Part shown: piece after piece, positions 1 through 9,045 of the stretch
Layout: each line of letters begins with the position of its first letter
How positions within the stretch are numbered: the first letter of the stretch is position 1
Assembly: GCA_902770725.1 (NCBI GenBank)
Contig: CACXUA010000002.1
Coordinates: 1 to 60,757 of the forward strand
Source: an uncultured Bacteroidales bacterium
Lineage (GTDB): Bacteria; Bacteroidota; Bacteroidia; Bacteroidales; Bacteroidaceae
DNA: 60,757 bases
Direction: 5' to 3'
The notes under the pieces: model-generated
Seen by the model: only the letters and a program-made list of their open reading frames with translations
What the model was told of the DNA's origin: nothing
Database searches by the model: none
Made by a program: the position numbers and the translations under genes

Positions 1-1799
1 CAGCGCGAATGAGCAGGAATCTTCACGCGGGCTATCTGCAGGTCCTTTCCCCTGAGCCGCCGACCGTAGCTCAGTACATTCTGCTGCTCCCTGAGCCGAA
101 GGTTTTGCTTGAACGTACGCTCCATCCTGATGCTCAAATACTTGACAATTCTGCTTACTATCATCAAAGCAAAGGCTGCCATGCTGATGAGAAGCTCCCA
201 AACCCACCAAAGAGGTGAGACGTACGACACTACATTATATATTACTACGAAGCCCAAAACAGCCTTCGCCAACAAGATGAGTCGGACGAGGAATGCATTC
301 ATTTTTCCCGATGAAATCAGGTATTTTACCTCTCGACTATGGTTCTTTTTGATGACAATCGGCCTTACGCAAGGCGAGAGGAGCAGCAAGGTGATGACAC
401 AACAAACAAGGGTACCATACCATTCACCAAGGAAGTGCTTGCAGATGGGTAATATCGTAGCAAAACTAAACAAGGTAAGCGCTATACTTATCGTGACATA
501 AGCAGATGTTTGAAACAGAATAGCTGACAACAAACGCTTCCAAGCTATGCCTTTCGAAAGCCTTACACGCTCTACTCGCCTTTTTATCGAAAGCGTTTTG
601 CCACGATTGATGAGCGACTGTATCTCGTCGCTCAATGAATTTTCTATGCGATTGGCAGCCTTCGGAGAGAGTTTTATGGCATAAGGCGTCAGGAAGGTCG
701 TAATGATACTCACAGCCACAACAACCGGATAAAGGAACTGGCTGGTCACTCCTAACTCTTGTCCCAAGCCAGCAATGATGAAGGCAAACTCACCTATCTG
801 CACCATCGAGAAGCCACTCCGCACAGCTGTCTGTACATTTCCGCTTGTTGCAAAATAACTTAAACTGCCGAAAAACATCTGACCCAACACGACGGCAAAG
901 GTCAAGACAAGTATCGGAAGCCAATATTCGCTCAGCACAGATGGTTCTACCATCATGCCGACCGACACGAAGAATACTGCTCCAAAGAGGTCACGAAGCG
1001 AGCTGACACTCTTCTCAATATTCTCTGCCTCGAGCGTTTCAGCTAAGATGCTGCCCATCATAAATGCACCAAATGCAGGACTGTAACCCACCTTAGTGGC
1101 AATCACAGCCAGCAGGAAGCACAATCCAACCGAGACGACAAGCAAGGTTTCGCTGTTGATGTAGTTCTTTGCTTTACGTAATATTATAGGCAGAAGGTAT
1201 ATTCCCACCAAGAACCAAAGCATCAGGAAGAATCCCAACTGCAATAGACTCTTAATGAGTTCTGTGCCTTGGAAGGTCCTACTAACAGCCAAAGCACTCA
1301 GCATCACCATAAGTAAAATGCCCAAAATGTCTTCGATGATGAGTACAGAAATAACCCCAGATGCAAAACGTTTCGTGCGAAGTCCCAAATCGTCGAAGGC
1401 TTTGTAGATGATTGTGGTTGAGCTCATGCTCAGCATTCCACCAAGGAAAAGCCTGTCCATATTGCTCCAACCGAACAACGAGGCTACCATTCCGCCCACA
1501 CCTATCATGCAACACATAATCATGATTGCAGTCAGGATGGGCTGCATACCCATTTTAAGTATCTTCTTAAAAGAGAATTCCAGACCAAGCGTAAACATCA
1601 AAAAGATGACTCCCAACTCGCTCCATTCGTCAATGCCGTCCATACTGTTGACCGAAGGAGTATAGGGCATGTGTGGTCCAGCAAGGAAACCTGCCACTAT
1701 ATAACCAAGCACAAGCGGTTGTTTCAAGCGTTTGAAGATGATAGTCACAACGCTTGCTACAACAAGAATATACGCCAAATCGGTTATAAAAGATGACAC
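1..1799 (-). CDS. CPA2-type cation:proton antiporter (partial, C-terminus beyond window)
   Basis: I translated this from the minus strand; it runs off the left edge, so 599 codons are visible and the C-terminal end is missing. It is a multi-pass inner-membrane protein of the Kef/CPA2 monovalent cation:H+ antiporter family, likely exchanging K+ or Na+ for protons. The family signature is clear near the N-terminus (LGYIVAGFLAGPHMP), followed by FTLGLEFSFKK, the MSSTTIIYKAFDDLGL stretch and IIEDILGILLMV, with about 12 hydrophobic segments to residue ~390 and a second membrane and cytosolic part after it. The start is GTG at 1799, because an in-frame TGA lies only two codons upstream. It is probably monocistronic and shares its orientation with nadA. 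Family is sure; the ion is not. Confidence 0.9.
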   Translation of the reverse strand, partial: MSSFITDLAYILVVASVVTIIFKRLKQPLVLGYIVAGFLAGPHMPYTPSVNSMDGIDEWSELGVIFLMFTLGLEFSFKKILKMGMQPILTAIMIMCCMIGVGGMVASLFGWSNMDRLFLGGMLSMSSTTIIYKAFDDLGLRTKRFASGVISVLIIEDILGILLMVMLSALAVSRTFQGTELIKSLLQLGFFLMLWFLVGIYLLPIILRKAKNYINSETLLVVSVGLCFLLAVIATKVGYSPAFGAFMMGSILAETLEAENIEKSVSSLRDLFGAVFFVSVGMMVEPSVLSEYWLPILVLTFAVVLGQMFFGSLSYFATSGNVQTAVRSGFSMVQIGEFAFIIAGLGQELGVTSQFLYPVVVAVSIITTFLTPYAIKLSPKAANRIENSLSDEIQSLINRGKTLSIKRRVERVRLSKGIAWKRLLSAILFQTSAYVTISIALTLFSFATILPICKHFLGEWYGTLVCCVITLLLLSPCVRPIVIKKNHSREVKYLISSGKMNAFLVRLILLAKAVLGFVVIYNVVSYVSPLWWVWELLISMAAFALMIVSRIVKYLSIRMERTFKQNLRLREQQNVLSYGRRLRGKDLQIARVKIPAHSR

Positions 1800-1846
1800 C
1801 CTAAATCAATTTACTATTTAATAATTTACTATTTACTATTTTAAAT

Positions 1847-2830
1847 TTATTGAGCCGAAAGGTCGAGCATTCTGTTGATGGACTTTACAGCTTGTTCTGC
1901 AACTTGCTTGTTGACCTTAATCTCTGGCCATTCGTACTTCAGACAGTTGTAGAGTTTCTCCATCGTAATGAGTTTCATGTAGTTACACTCATTGCAAGCA
2001 CAGGTGCTATCATCTGGAGGAGCAGGCAGGAAGACTTTGTTCGGACAGGCTTGCTGCATTTTGTGGAGGATGCCGCTCTCTGTAGCTACAATGAATTCGG
2101 TTGCTTCATCTTCCTGACTGAACTTGAGAAGAGCAGCTGTGCTGCCAACCTTATCGGCAACCTTAACAATAGGACCTTTACATTCCGGATGCACAAGTAT
2201 CTTGGCTTTGGGGTGTTCTGCCTTCAACGCAAGTATCCTTTCGAGGCTGAACTTCTCGTGAACATGACAAGCGCCGTCCCACAGGAGCATCTCCCTACCA
2301 GTAATGGAATTGATGTAATTGCCAAGGTTTCGGTCTGGTCCGAAGATTATCTTCTCATCTTTAGGCAGGGAGTTCACTATTTTCAGCGCGTTACCACTTG
2401 TCACAACTACATCTGTAAGAGCTTTGATGGCAGCAGTCGTATTCACATAACTAATGACTGTATGACCAGGATGGGCTTTTACAAACTCGCCAAACTCCTT
2501 TGGCGGACAACTTTCTGCAAGGCTGCAAGTTGCATTCAGGTCAGGCACGAGCACCTTCTTGTCTGGGCAGAGAATCTTATTCGTCTCGCCCATGAAGTGA
2601 ACGCCACACATCACGATGATGTCTGCATCCGTCTTTGCAGCCTGTTGTGCCAGTGCAAGACTGTCGCCCACGAAGTCAGCGATGTCCTGTATCTCACCCT
2701 GAGTGTAGTAATGTGCCATGATGACTGCATTCTTCTCCTTGCACATCTGGCGTATTTCAGCCTTCATGTCCGTTCCCTGCGGCACAGGTTCCGTTACGAA
2801 ACCGGCAGCCTTCCACTTGTTGTCAACCAT
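1847..2830 (-). CDS. nadA: Quinolinate synthase NadA
   Basis: NadA condenses iminoaspartate (made by NadB) with dihydroxyacetone phosphate to give quinolinate, the first committed step of de novo NAD synthesis in the cytoplasm. The 327-residue length fits the family. Visible motifs are MAHYYTQGEIQDIADFVGDS near residue 38, IIFGPDRNLGNYI at 161 and the WDGACHVHE box. The three likely [4Fe-4S] ligands are C75 (VMCGVHFMGE), C188 (GACHVHE) and C281 (ECNYMKLIT). Its partner nadB lies about 14 kb away at 16531 and no nadC is visible, so the pathway is not clustered here. Upstream is the AT-rich candidate origin, so its promoter must lie inside or beside that region. Confidence 0.97.
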   Translation of the reverse strand: MVDNKWKAAGFVTEPVPQGTDMKAEIRQMCKEKNAVIMAHYYTQGEIQDIADFVGDSLALAQQAAKTDADIIVMCGVHFMGETNKILCPDKKVLVPDLNATCSLAESCPPKEFGEFVKAHPGHTVISYVNTTAAIKALTDVVVTSGNALKIVNSLPKDEKIIFGPDRNLGNYINSITGREMLLWDGACHVHEKFSLERILALKAEHPKAKILVHPECKGPIVKVADKVGSTAALLKFSQEDEATEFIVATESGILHKMQQACPNKVFLPAPPDDSTCACNECNYMKLITMEKLYNCLKYEWPEIKVNKQVAEQAVKSINRMLDLSAQ

Positions 2831-3234
2831 ATTTATATTATTATATATATTTTTATATTTTATAAATAAATACTTTATTATTATGATGATGGGGCGTTAA
2901 TAAGTTTATAACTTTATGGTCCATTTCATCGGTCGGTATGTTATCAACAGTCTTTCAACACGTTTTTGTCAGTTATCAACTCAGTCAATTTAAGTGTTAT
3001 AGCTTGTTGCAGAGTATTTTGCTTTATATTCCTTCTTAACTTTATCCACAATTATGAATAACACGCAAAGTTAATAATTTTCCCTGACATGCTGCCTTGA
3101 TAACTCGCTTTTTTTATGTTGAAAGCAGATTTATAACTTTTATTGAATGTTAATAAAGGGTAGAAGAGGTCCGTTTTCCTGCTTTTATTGTGAATAACTC
3201 CCAACTTATCCACCAACTTATCCACAGAAAATGT
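2831..3234. other. oriC: Candidate chromosomal replication origin (DnaA-box cluster with AT-rich stretch)
   Basis: This 437-bp divergent gap between nadA and the TrmH-like gene has no gene. It holds exact DnaA boxes TTATCCACA at 3042-3050 and 3218-3226, TTATTCACA on the minus strand at 3189-3197, and near matches TTATCAACA (2941-2949), TTATCAACT (2973-2981) and TTATCCACC (3206-3214). The part next to nadA (2831-2885) is almost pure A+T, as expected of a DNA-unwinding element. The density of boxes within 290 bp, the AT-rich side and the gene-free setting are what oriC looks like in bacteria. dnaA itself is not in the window, which is not unusual in Bacteroidetes. Function is inferred; a DnaA-controlled promoter is the main alternative. 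Confidence 0.65.
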
Positions 3235-3242
3235 TAACTTTG
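3235..3242 (+). promoter_or_regulatory. Bacteroidetes -7 element for the TrmH-like gene
   Basis: TAACTTTG matches the TAnnTTTG -7 consensus of the Bacteroidetes primary sigma factor and lies 26 bp before the ATG at 3268. It directly follows the last DnaA box (3218-3226), so DnaA binding could affect this promoter. Confidence 0.5.
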
Positions 3243-3267
3243 TCAACAGTTTTAGAACCTTTGTGAC

Positions 3268-3789
3268 ATGAGAAAGTTGAAGGTAACGGAGATGGGCCGC
3301 ATGAGTGTGGCTGAATATAGGGAGTCGGATAAGCAGCCGATTGTGGTGGTGTTGGACCATGTTCGAAGTCTTTATAACGTTGGAAGTGTGTTCCGCAGCA
3401 GTGATGCTTTCCGCATAGAGGGTGTCGTGTTGTGTGGTATAACAGCCCAGCCTCCTCATCCTGAAATACATAAGACGGCACTTGGTGCTGAGGAAAGTGT
3501 TGACTGGCGCTATTTCAGTCAGACGGAAGATGCTGTCGAGTGGCTTCAGGAAAAAGGTTATGTTGTCCTTGCTGTCGAGCAATGTGAGGGCAGCACTATG
3601 CTTCAGGACTTCCATACGGAAGCGGGCAAGAAGTATGCCATTGTGTTGGGTAATGAAGTTAAAGGTGTTCAGCAACAGGTTGTCGATATGTGCGACGGCT
3701 GTCTCGAGATACCTCAATACGGCACGAAGCACAGCCTGAACGTCAGTGTGGCAGCAGGTATTGTGCTTTGGCACTTGTCGAAGAAATAA
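3268..3789 (+). CDS. SpoU/TrmH-family RNA 2'-O-methyltransferase
   Basis: A SPOUT-class enzyme that moves a methyl group from S-adenosylmethionine to a ribose 2'-OH of tRNA or rRNA. All three conserved motifs are visible: DHVRSLYNVGSVFRSSDAF (motif 1, residues ~31-49, with the catalytic Arg region), IVLGNEVKGV (motif 2) and EIPQYGTKHSLNVSVAAGI (motif 3, forming the trefoil-knot cofactor site). At 173 residues it is essentially the bare catalytic domain, without the N-terminal substrate domain of RlmB, so it resembles TrmH/TrmL-like short members. The exact RNA target cannot be told from sequence. It is divergent from nadA across the candidate oriC and is followed by a 22-bp repeat array. Confidence 0.92.
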   Translation: MRKLKVTEMGRMSVAEYRESDKQPIVVVLDHVRSLYNVGSVFRSSDAFRIEGVVLCGITAQPPHPEIHKTALGAEESVDWRYFSQTEDAVEWLQEKGYVVLAVEQCEGSTMLQDFHTEAGKKYAIVLGNEVKGVQQQVVDMCDGCLEIPQYGTKHSLNVSVAAGIVLWHLSKK

Positions 3790-3815
3790 TATCTCTATTC
3801 CTTAAAGAAAAACGC

Positions 3816-3911
3816 GGCACGCCGAGTTTGTAATTTCGACGTGCCATGTTGAACGATTCGACGTGCCAAGTTTGTCAATTCGGCGTGCCATCTTTACGAA
3901 CTAAGCACGCC
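3816..3911. repeat. 22-bp phased array, family A (5 units)
   Basis: Five copies of an 8-bp core of form RRCRYGYY start at 3816, 3838, 3860, 3882 and 3904, exactly 22 bp apart (GGCACGCC, GACGTGCC, GACGTGCC, GGCGTGCC, AGCACGCC). The 14-bp spacers carry TTTGTAA/TTTGTCAA-like words. The array fills the gap between two convergent genes, beginning 27 bp after the TrmH-like stop codon. See the finding on phased arrays. Confidence 0.9.
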
Positions 3912-3919
3912 TACTTTAA

Positions 3920-4498
3920 TTACTTCCTTATGCCATTGACGAGGAACTTCTTGGCTTCTATTCTTGAATCCTTAGCCTTAGTGATGTCGCTCTGAGTTTG
4001 TTCGTGCTCATCCTTCAAGTTTTCCATGTTGGTTTGGGTGCTCTCAATCTCCTGACGAACACTTTCGAGCTTCTGCTGAGCCTTTTGAAGGTTCTGTTCT
4101 GCCTTAGCCACATTTGACTCTGCCTTAGTGGCTTTCGACTGGAGCTTCGAGAGTTTGTCACCAGCCTTTGTGTGCTTGTTCTGCAGTTTAACTGACTTGC
4201 TCTGAGCTTTTTCCAGCGTGGATTCACCCTTCTTCTCGAGTGAAGCGGCTTTCTTAGCAACCTTGAGGTTAGCCTGAGCCTTCTTCAGTTCAGAAGATTT
4301 CTTGCTGATTTCGGACTTTGTAACAGTGCTTGCATCCAGTTTTGCCTTTTGTTTCAAGGTGTTGAGCTCGCCCTTAAGGGTAGCAACTTCCACTTCGTAC
4401 TCGTTCTTCCACTGTTCACAAGTCTTGCCGTCATTCAATGTTTGTGCCATAACGGGCATTGAGATGGCCATAGCCACCAGTGCTAGAATCTTTTTCAT
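3920..4498 (-). CDS. Periplasmic lysine-rich coiled-coil protein
   Basis: A 192-residue protein that I cannot assign to a named family. It starts with a clear Sec signal peptide (MKKILALVAMAISMPVMAQ, cleavage after AQ). From about residue 35 to 175 it is a long heptad-like coiled coil rich in Lys, Glu, Ala and Gln, and it ends with a short tail after the coil. Such a rod would lie in the periplasm, perhaps as a structural or scaffolding part of the envelope. It follows dacB on the same strand with a 51-bp gap, so it may be co-transcribed with this peptidoglycan enzyme. Coiled-coil and export are clear from sequence; function is unknown. Confidence 0.8.
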   Translation of the reverse strand: MKKILALVAMAISMPVMAQTLNDGKTCEQWKNEYEVEVATLKGELNTLKQKAKLDASTVTKSEISKKSSELKKAQANLKVAKKAASLEKKGESTLEKAQSKSVKLQNKHTKAGDKLSKLQSKATKAESNVAKAEQNLQKAQQKLESVRQEIESTQTNMENLKDEHEQTQSDITKAKDSRIEAKKFLVNGIRK

Positions 4499-4549
4499 AA
4501 TGCTTAAGTTTTTGAGTTTATAAGTTTTTAAGTTGATTAATATTATGGG

Positions 4550-5881
4550 TTATTTACACAGTTCGATACATACTTTGTCTTGGAAGGAACGTCCGATTGC
4601 AGAGGAACTTACGCCCTGATTGATGATGGCGAAGGCGAGGGTGTGTCCGTTCGCTGCTGTGATGTATCCTGCTAGCGAGGAGATGCCAGTCACAGTTCCT
4701 GTCTTGGCTCTGACATTACCATCGGCTTCTGTGCCAGTCATGCGGCTTTTCAGGGTTCCGTCGAAGCCTGAAATGGGTAGCGAAGTCAGCAGATGTTCCT
4801 TGATCGACTCGTTTCGCCAGGCATATCCGAGCAAAGCGACGAGCATTTCGGCTGAGACATAATTGTAGAGCGAAAGTCCGCTTCCATCGGCAATTCTGTA
4901 GGGACTGGGGTCCAAACCAATCTTGCTGAGCAGTTGTTCCGTTCTTTGTCCAGCCTCTTTATGTCCTGCGCCTTTCTTTCCACCGAAGGCCGCAGTTTGA
5001 TAGAACAGGCATTCTGCATAGATGTTGTTGCTGTTCTTCATCATGGGGTTCAGCAGTTCGTCTATGCTGTGGCGAATGGAATAGACCGTCTTAGCCTGTT
5101 CTCTGCCGCCAGCCGTCTGTCCTTTTCCTTTGGAATTGACTTTTATGCCAGCCTGAGAGAGTGCTTGCAGCCAGTTCTTCTCGAAGGTGTCTTTGCCGTT
5201 TACGAGCAGGGCAGAGAGTGGGCCATAGTCGTCGTCCCAGCACCAACCCCAGCCTAGTGGCTTGTCTTCGCGCATCGAGAGGTCATAGACGATGCCGCCC
5301 GTGATGCTCTCTATGCCTTGTTTCTGCCTGATATTCTGTGCCGCTTCGAACAACTCGTCAGGGCTTACCATAGGGTCCATACCGCCAACCACGATGAGGT
5401 CGCCTTGCAGGACGCCATTCACCACCTTTCCCTTCGTGCGAAACTCTGTGCGAAGTTGGTAGTCTCCGCCAAGACAATCGAGTGCCGTGATAGCCGTCAC
5501 AACCTTCTGACACGAGGCTGGTCGCATCCTTTGCGCAGCATTGACGGCATAGAGAGGCAGCCCGTCCGTCAGGTCATATACGTAGAGTCCGAGCTGGGTG
5601 GTCTCGAAAAGCGACGACTGACAAAGCAGATCGAGTGCCTGCTGCTTGTCGGCCTGCCAAGTTCCTTCTGGGAAAGGACGAACCTGAGACACCAGCGGAC
5701 GGGCACTCACCACAGGTTCTTCCTGCACCACACCTTCCTGCTCGCCAGTCGTGACAGGCTGCTGCACCACAACAACCTGGTCAGGCTGCTGATTGGCCTG
5801 ATAGTTATGGTGGCGGACAGAGCGCTGCGAGGCACACGATGCCAGCAGAAGCAACAGTAGCAAGGACTTTGTGTATTTCAT
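4550..5881 (-). CDS. dacB: D-alanyl-D-alanine carboxypeptidase/endopeptidase PBP4 (peptidase S13), lipoprotein
   Basis: A class C penicillin-binding protein that trims or cleaves peptidoglycan cross-links in the periplasm. The three active-site motifs are present: SxxK as S123-C-Q-K126, SxN as S284-N-N286 and KTG at 393-395 (RAKTGTVTG). The N-terminus is a lipoprotein signal with lipobox LLASC and the lipidated cysteine at 16, followed by a ~50-residue Gln/Val-rich linker, so the enzyme is membrane-tethered. Length 443 is normal for S13. A TATATTTG -7 box on the minus strand lies about 45 bp upstream. The coiled-coil gene downstream is likely in the same operon. Confidence 0.95.
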   Translation of the reverse strand: MKYTKSLLLLLLLASCASQRSVRHHNYQANQQPDQVVVVQQPVTTGEQEGVVQEEPVVSARPLVSQVRPFPEGTWQADKQQALDLLCQSSLFETTQLGLYVYDLTDGLPLYAVNAAQRMRPASCQKVVTAITALDCLGGDYQLRTEFRTKGKVVNGVLQGDLIVVGGMDPMVSPDELFEAAQNIRQKQGIESITGGIVYDLSMREDKPLGWGWCWDDDYGPLSALLVNGKDTFEKNWLQALSQAGIKVNSKGKGQTAGGREQAKTVYSIRHSIDELLNPMMKNSNNIYAECLFYQTAAFGGKKGAGHKEAGQRTEQLLSKIGLDPSPYRIADGSGLSLYNYVSAEMLVALLGYAWRNESIKEHLLTSLPISGFDGTLKSRMTGTEADGNVRAKTGTVTGISSLAGYITAANGHTLAFAIINQGVSSSAIGRSFQDKVCIELCK

Positions 5882-5924
5882 CTATTTGTGCTGCAAAAGC
5901 AAATTCAGTATATCTTATCGAGTG

Positions 5925-5932
5925 CAAATATA
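5925..5932 (-). promoter_or_regulatory. Bacteroidetes -7 element for dacB
   Basis: The minus strand reads TATATTTG, a full match to TAnnTTTG, 43 bp before the dacB ATG. This predicts a roughly 40-nt leader. No convincing -33 TTTG was found, the upstream part being simply A-rich. Confidence 0.5.
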
Positions 5933-5992
5933 CGACATTTAATTGAAAACAGGAAAAAGAAAAAAGAAAATTATCGTGCTAAAGAAAATATT

Positions 5993-6026
5993 CCCCTATA
6001 GGACGTTTATAAATCCCCTATGGGGC
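5993..6026. repeat. 22-bp phased pair, family B
   Basis: Two CCCTATAGGG-like cores, with their TAT(A/G) centres at 5997 and 6019 (22 bp apart), lie in the divergent gap between dacB and the beta-helix gene. The rest of this 316-bp gap is A-rich sequence, the dacB promoter and the promoter at 6156; no gene was seen in it. Confidence 0.75.
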
Positions 6027-6155
6027 GTTTACCAAGGTATTAGTATTCCTTGAAATCCTTGGCAGCAAGGGTGATATGTATTACAATATATTACAAAAGG
6101 AAGAAAATGTTTGAGAATTATTCTTCAAAACAAAGAATAATTAAACAAAACTTCC

Positions 6156-6163
6156 TATTTTTG
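6156..6163 (+). promoter_or_regulatory. Bacteroidetes -7 element for the Cthe_2159-like gene
   Basis: TATTTTTG fits the TAnnTTTG consensus and lies 35 bp before the ATG at 6198. The -33 position is not a good match. Confidence 0.45.
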
Positions 6164-6197
6164 CCAGCAACAAACGTTTATACATTATATATATTAT

Positions 6198-9044
6198 ATG
6201 AAAAAGGCCAAAATTCTCCTTAGCATCGGCATGACTATCGTTATGCTCGCACTCTCGGCCGCAGAGTTCGACGGTTTTTACTTCTGGAAGAACGGTTCTT
6301 ACACCAAGTTCGACCTCACCGAAATACTCTTTGCAGACGACAAGATAACCATCGGCGACAGTACTTTCGACGTGAGCGAAGTGGACAGCATCACCTTCGA
6401 AAAACCCGATGAAACCGCCGAAATTGTGACAGACACCCTGTTTATCACCTACGACGGACAGCAGGCAACGGTCACTCCGGAGAACGTGGTCGGCATTACC
6501 AGCGAAGTGAATGGGGCTGCAGTCACTTTGACGAATGCCAACGAGGATCGCGAGATGTGTTTCATCCTCAGCGGAGAAAGCACGGAGGGCAGTTTTACGT
6601 ACAACGGCACATTCAAGGCTTGCATCCGACTGGCTGGTGTAAGTCTGAAGAGCACTACAGGTGCGGCACTTGACATCAAGTGCGGCAAACGCATTGCCCT
6701 CGAGCTCTTCGAGGGAACGGAGAACTATCTGGAAGATTCTCCAGACAGCCTCGGACAGAAAGCTGCCCTATATTGTAAGGGACATCTTGAGGTCAGCAAA
6801 GGCGGTTCTCTAACCGTGAAAGGCAACTATACGCATGCTATCAAGACGAAGGAATATATGCTCGTGAAGGGCTCGACTGGCAGCATCAACGTCATCGGTG
6901 CAGAAGGCGACGGCATTCATGCTGGTCAGTACTTCAAGATGAACGGCGGCTCGGTCACGGTTAGTGGTGTGAAGGGCGACGGCATTCAGGGCGAGGCGAC
7001 TCAGGAAGGCGATGACTTCGACGGACAAGTCATCCTGCGTGGAGGCACGCTCAACGTTTCTGTCACCGAAAGAGATGTGGCCGCCATCAAGTGCGACAGC
7101 CTGATAAACCTCTCCGACGGTAACATCATACTCACCACGACTGGCGACGGCAACAAAGGCCTCAAGAGTAAGGACGAAATCCTCATCAAAGGGGGAGAAA
7201 TCTCTATTACCCAGAGCGGTAAGTACATCGTGGAGAATAACGATCCGGGTTATGTCGTTGGCATCAAGGCAAGCGGCAACCTCAACATCAGCGGCGGCAC
7301 AATTGTCATCAACAATACTGCCGAAGCAGGCAAAGGCATCAGTGCCGACGGCGACCTCAACATCATTGAAGATGAAACTTCGCCCACCATCAACATCAAG
7401 GCAAACGGCTCTGGCGCTGCCCTCGACCTGTCGAGAAACGTGGAGGTCGATGATGATGAAGGTGGCGATGGCGGCGGCGACGACCCCGATAACCCGGAGA
7501 CCGTCTATCGCATCTGTGTCGCGCTTAGCAGTACAACCAGCCAGTACTGGAAAAACGTCGTATATCTCTACAACTCGACTGGTACCAGGATTGCCCAGCT
7601 GACCAACAGCATCACCGTTCAGGCTACAGGTCAGACTACAAGGACCTTCTATTATTATGACTTCGACGAAGCCCCCGACGGTCAATTCTACTTTGCGAGC
7701 GACGATTACACCCGTCAAGGTGGCGGCGGTCCTGGCGGTGGCGGCGGCGGACAACTCTATACGATTCGCACAGGAAACGTCAACGGACCGACCGACGCGA
7801 ACCCCTCTGTCTATTACTATATCAATACTTCGAATTCCACCAGAAGCGGCTCGGTCTATACGTTCACCGTTACTGACTACACAACTCGCTACAAAGACGG
7901 TACCATCACAGGCAGCGGCTCCGTAACACCCTCCAGCGGAAAGTTCGCAACAGCCGCAGGTATCAAGGGCGACGGCAACATCACCATCGGCGGCGGAACC
8001 ATTATCATCAACAACACGGGCGCTGCTGCGAAGGGTATCTCTTGTGATAAGGTGCTTACCACAACTGGCGGAAATCTAACCATCACCAATAGCGGAACAG
8101 GCACCGGAACCACCAGCAGCTACTCGACAGCCAAGGGGCTGACCTCCGACGGCAGTATAGACCTGCAAGGCGGAACCGTCTCCATCACAATGACTGGCCA
8201 GGGAGGCAAAGGCATCAAGAGCGACGGGACGCTCGTCATCGGCAAGAGCGACACAGAAGGACCTACGCTGACCGTTAGTACGACGGGTGCCAAGTATCTC
8301 AGCACATCGTCGGCCAAAGCCATCAAAGCCACAAGTACCATCACGATAAATGGTGGCGAAATGGTCGTCACAACTGGTCAGAATGGTGCAGAAGGCCTGG
8401 AGAGCAAACTGAAGTCGAACGCCTCGATTGTCTTCAAAGGCGGCAAGCACTACTTTAAATGCTATGATGATTGCATCAACACGGCTGGAGCGATTAAATT
8501 CGAGGGCGGCATCGTCGTCTGCTACGGCACTGGAAACGATGCCATCGATAGTAATTACGGACAAAGCGGCGCCATCCAAATTGGCAATGGCATTGTACTG
8601 AGCTACTCGGCAGCCGGTGGTCCGGAAGAAGGCTTCGACTGCGACAACAACTCCTACATCCAGATAACAGGCTACGGCATCGCTATTGGCGGCGGCGGTT
8701 CGCAAGGCGGCGGTGGCGGCTGGGGCGGTTGGGGTGGCTCCTCAAGCGGTATTGGAAGTGCCGTTCAGGGCTATAGTCTCAGCACATCCAGCATCAGTTA
8801 TGCAGCAAACCGCTATTACACGTTGGCCGATGCAAGCGGCAACAACCTCGTCACCTACTCGGTGGAAGGCAGCTTCAGCAGCAGCCTGTCACTCTTCACG
8901 GCTACCGGTATGACGAAAGGCAGCACATATACCCTCAAATATAATAACTCAAAGCCTGCTGATGCCACGACCGAATGGCATGGCATCTACCTGGGAAGTT
9001 CAGCCACGGGTACTACCCAAGTGCTGAGCTTCACAGCACAGTAA
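6198..9044 (+). CDS. Secreted Cthe_2159-like beta-helix carbohydrate-binding protein
   Basis: A 948-residue exported protein starting with a signal peptide (MKKAKILLSIGMTIVMLALS). From about residue 105 to 420 and again from 590 to 840 it carries the repeats typical of the Cthe_2159 family (Pfam 14262): GDGIHAG, GDGIQGE, GGxLxVS, SDGxIDLQGG, KGIKSDGTL, as in right-handed parallel beta-helices that bind acidic plant polysaccharides. A Gly-rich and Asp-rich linker (residues ~415-430 and ~507-520) splits the two helix blocks and surrounds a ~90-residue insert. The C-terminus ends in a beta-sandwich-like tail. It is probably a surface or secreted pectin-binding factor; no catalytic motif was recognised. 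It converges on the GT-C gene with one base between stops. Confidence 0.8.
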   Translation: MKKAKILLSIGMTIVMLALSAAEFDGFYFWKNGSYTKFDLTEILFADDKITIGDSTFDVSEVDSITFEKPDETAEIVTDTLFITYDGQQATVTPENVVGITSEVNGAAVTLTNANEDREMCFILSGESTEGSFTYNGTFKACIRLAGVSLKSTTGAALDIKCGKRIALELFEGTENYLEDSPDSLGQKAALYCKGHLEVSKGGSLTVKGNYTHAIKTKEYMLVKGSTGSINVIGAEGDGIHAGQYFKMNGGSVTVSGVKGDGIQGEATQEGDDFDGQVILRGGTLNVSVTERDVAAIKCDSLINLSDGNIILTTTGDGNKGLKSKDEILIKGGEISITQSGKYIVENNDPGYVVGIKASGNLNISGGTIVINNTAEAGKGISADGDLNIIEDETSPTINIKANGSGAALDLSRNVEVDDDEGGDGGGDDPDNPETVYRICVALSSTTSQYWKNVVYLYNSTGTRIAQLTNSITVQATGQTTRTFYYYDFDEAPDGQFYFASDDYTRQGGGGPGGGGGGQLYTIRTGNVNGPTDANPSVYYYINTSNSTRSGSVYTFTVTDYTTRYKDGTITGSGSVTPSSGKFATAAGIKGDGNITIGGGTIIINNTGAAAKGISCDKVLTTTGGNLTITNSGTGTGTTSSYSTAKGLTSDGSIDLQGGTVSITMTGQGGKGIKSDGTLVIGKSDTEGPTLTVSTTGAKYLSTSSAKAIKATSTITINGGEMVVTTGQNGAEGLESKLKSNASIVFKGGKHYFKCYDDCINTAGAIKFEGGIVVCYGTGNDAIDSNYGQSGAIQIGNGIVLSYSAAGGPEEGFDCDNNSYIQITGYGIAIGGGGSQGGGGGWGGWGGSSSGIGSAVQGYSLSTSSISYAANRYYTLADASGNNLVTYSVEGSFSSSLSLFTATGMTKGSTYTLKYNNSKPADATTEWHGIYLGSSATGTTQVLSFTAQ

Positions 9045-9045
9045 A

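Noticed and set aside
3052..3774. A 240-codon minus-strand reading frame
   Set aside because: It is a shadow of the TrmH-like gene and runs through the DnaA-box region; its translation has no family likeness.
3816..3911. CRISPR array
   Set aside because: Repeats are only 8 bp with 14-bp spacers, the cores are palindromic and vary, and no cas genes are present. The same layout occurs in many gaps.
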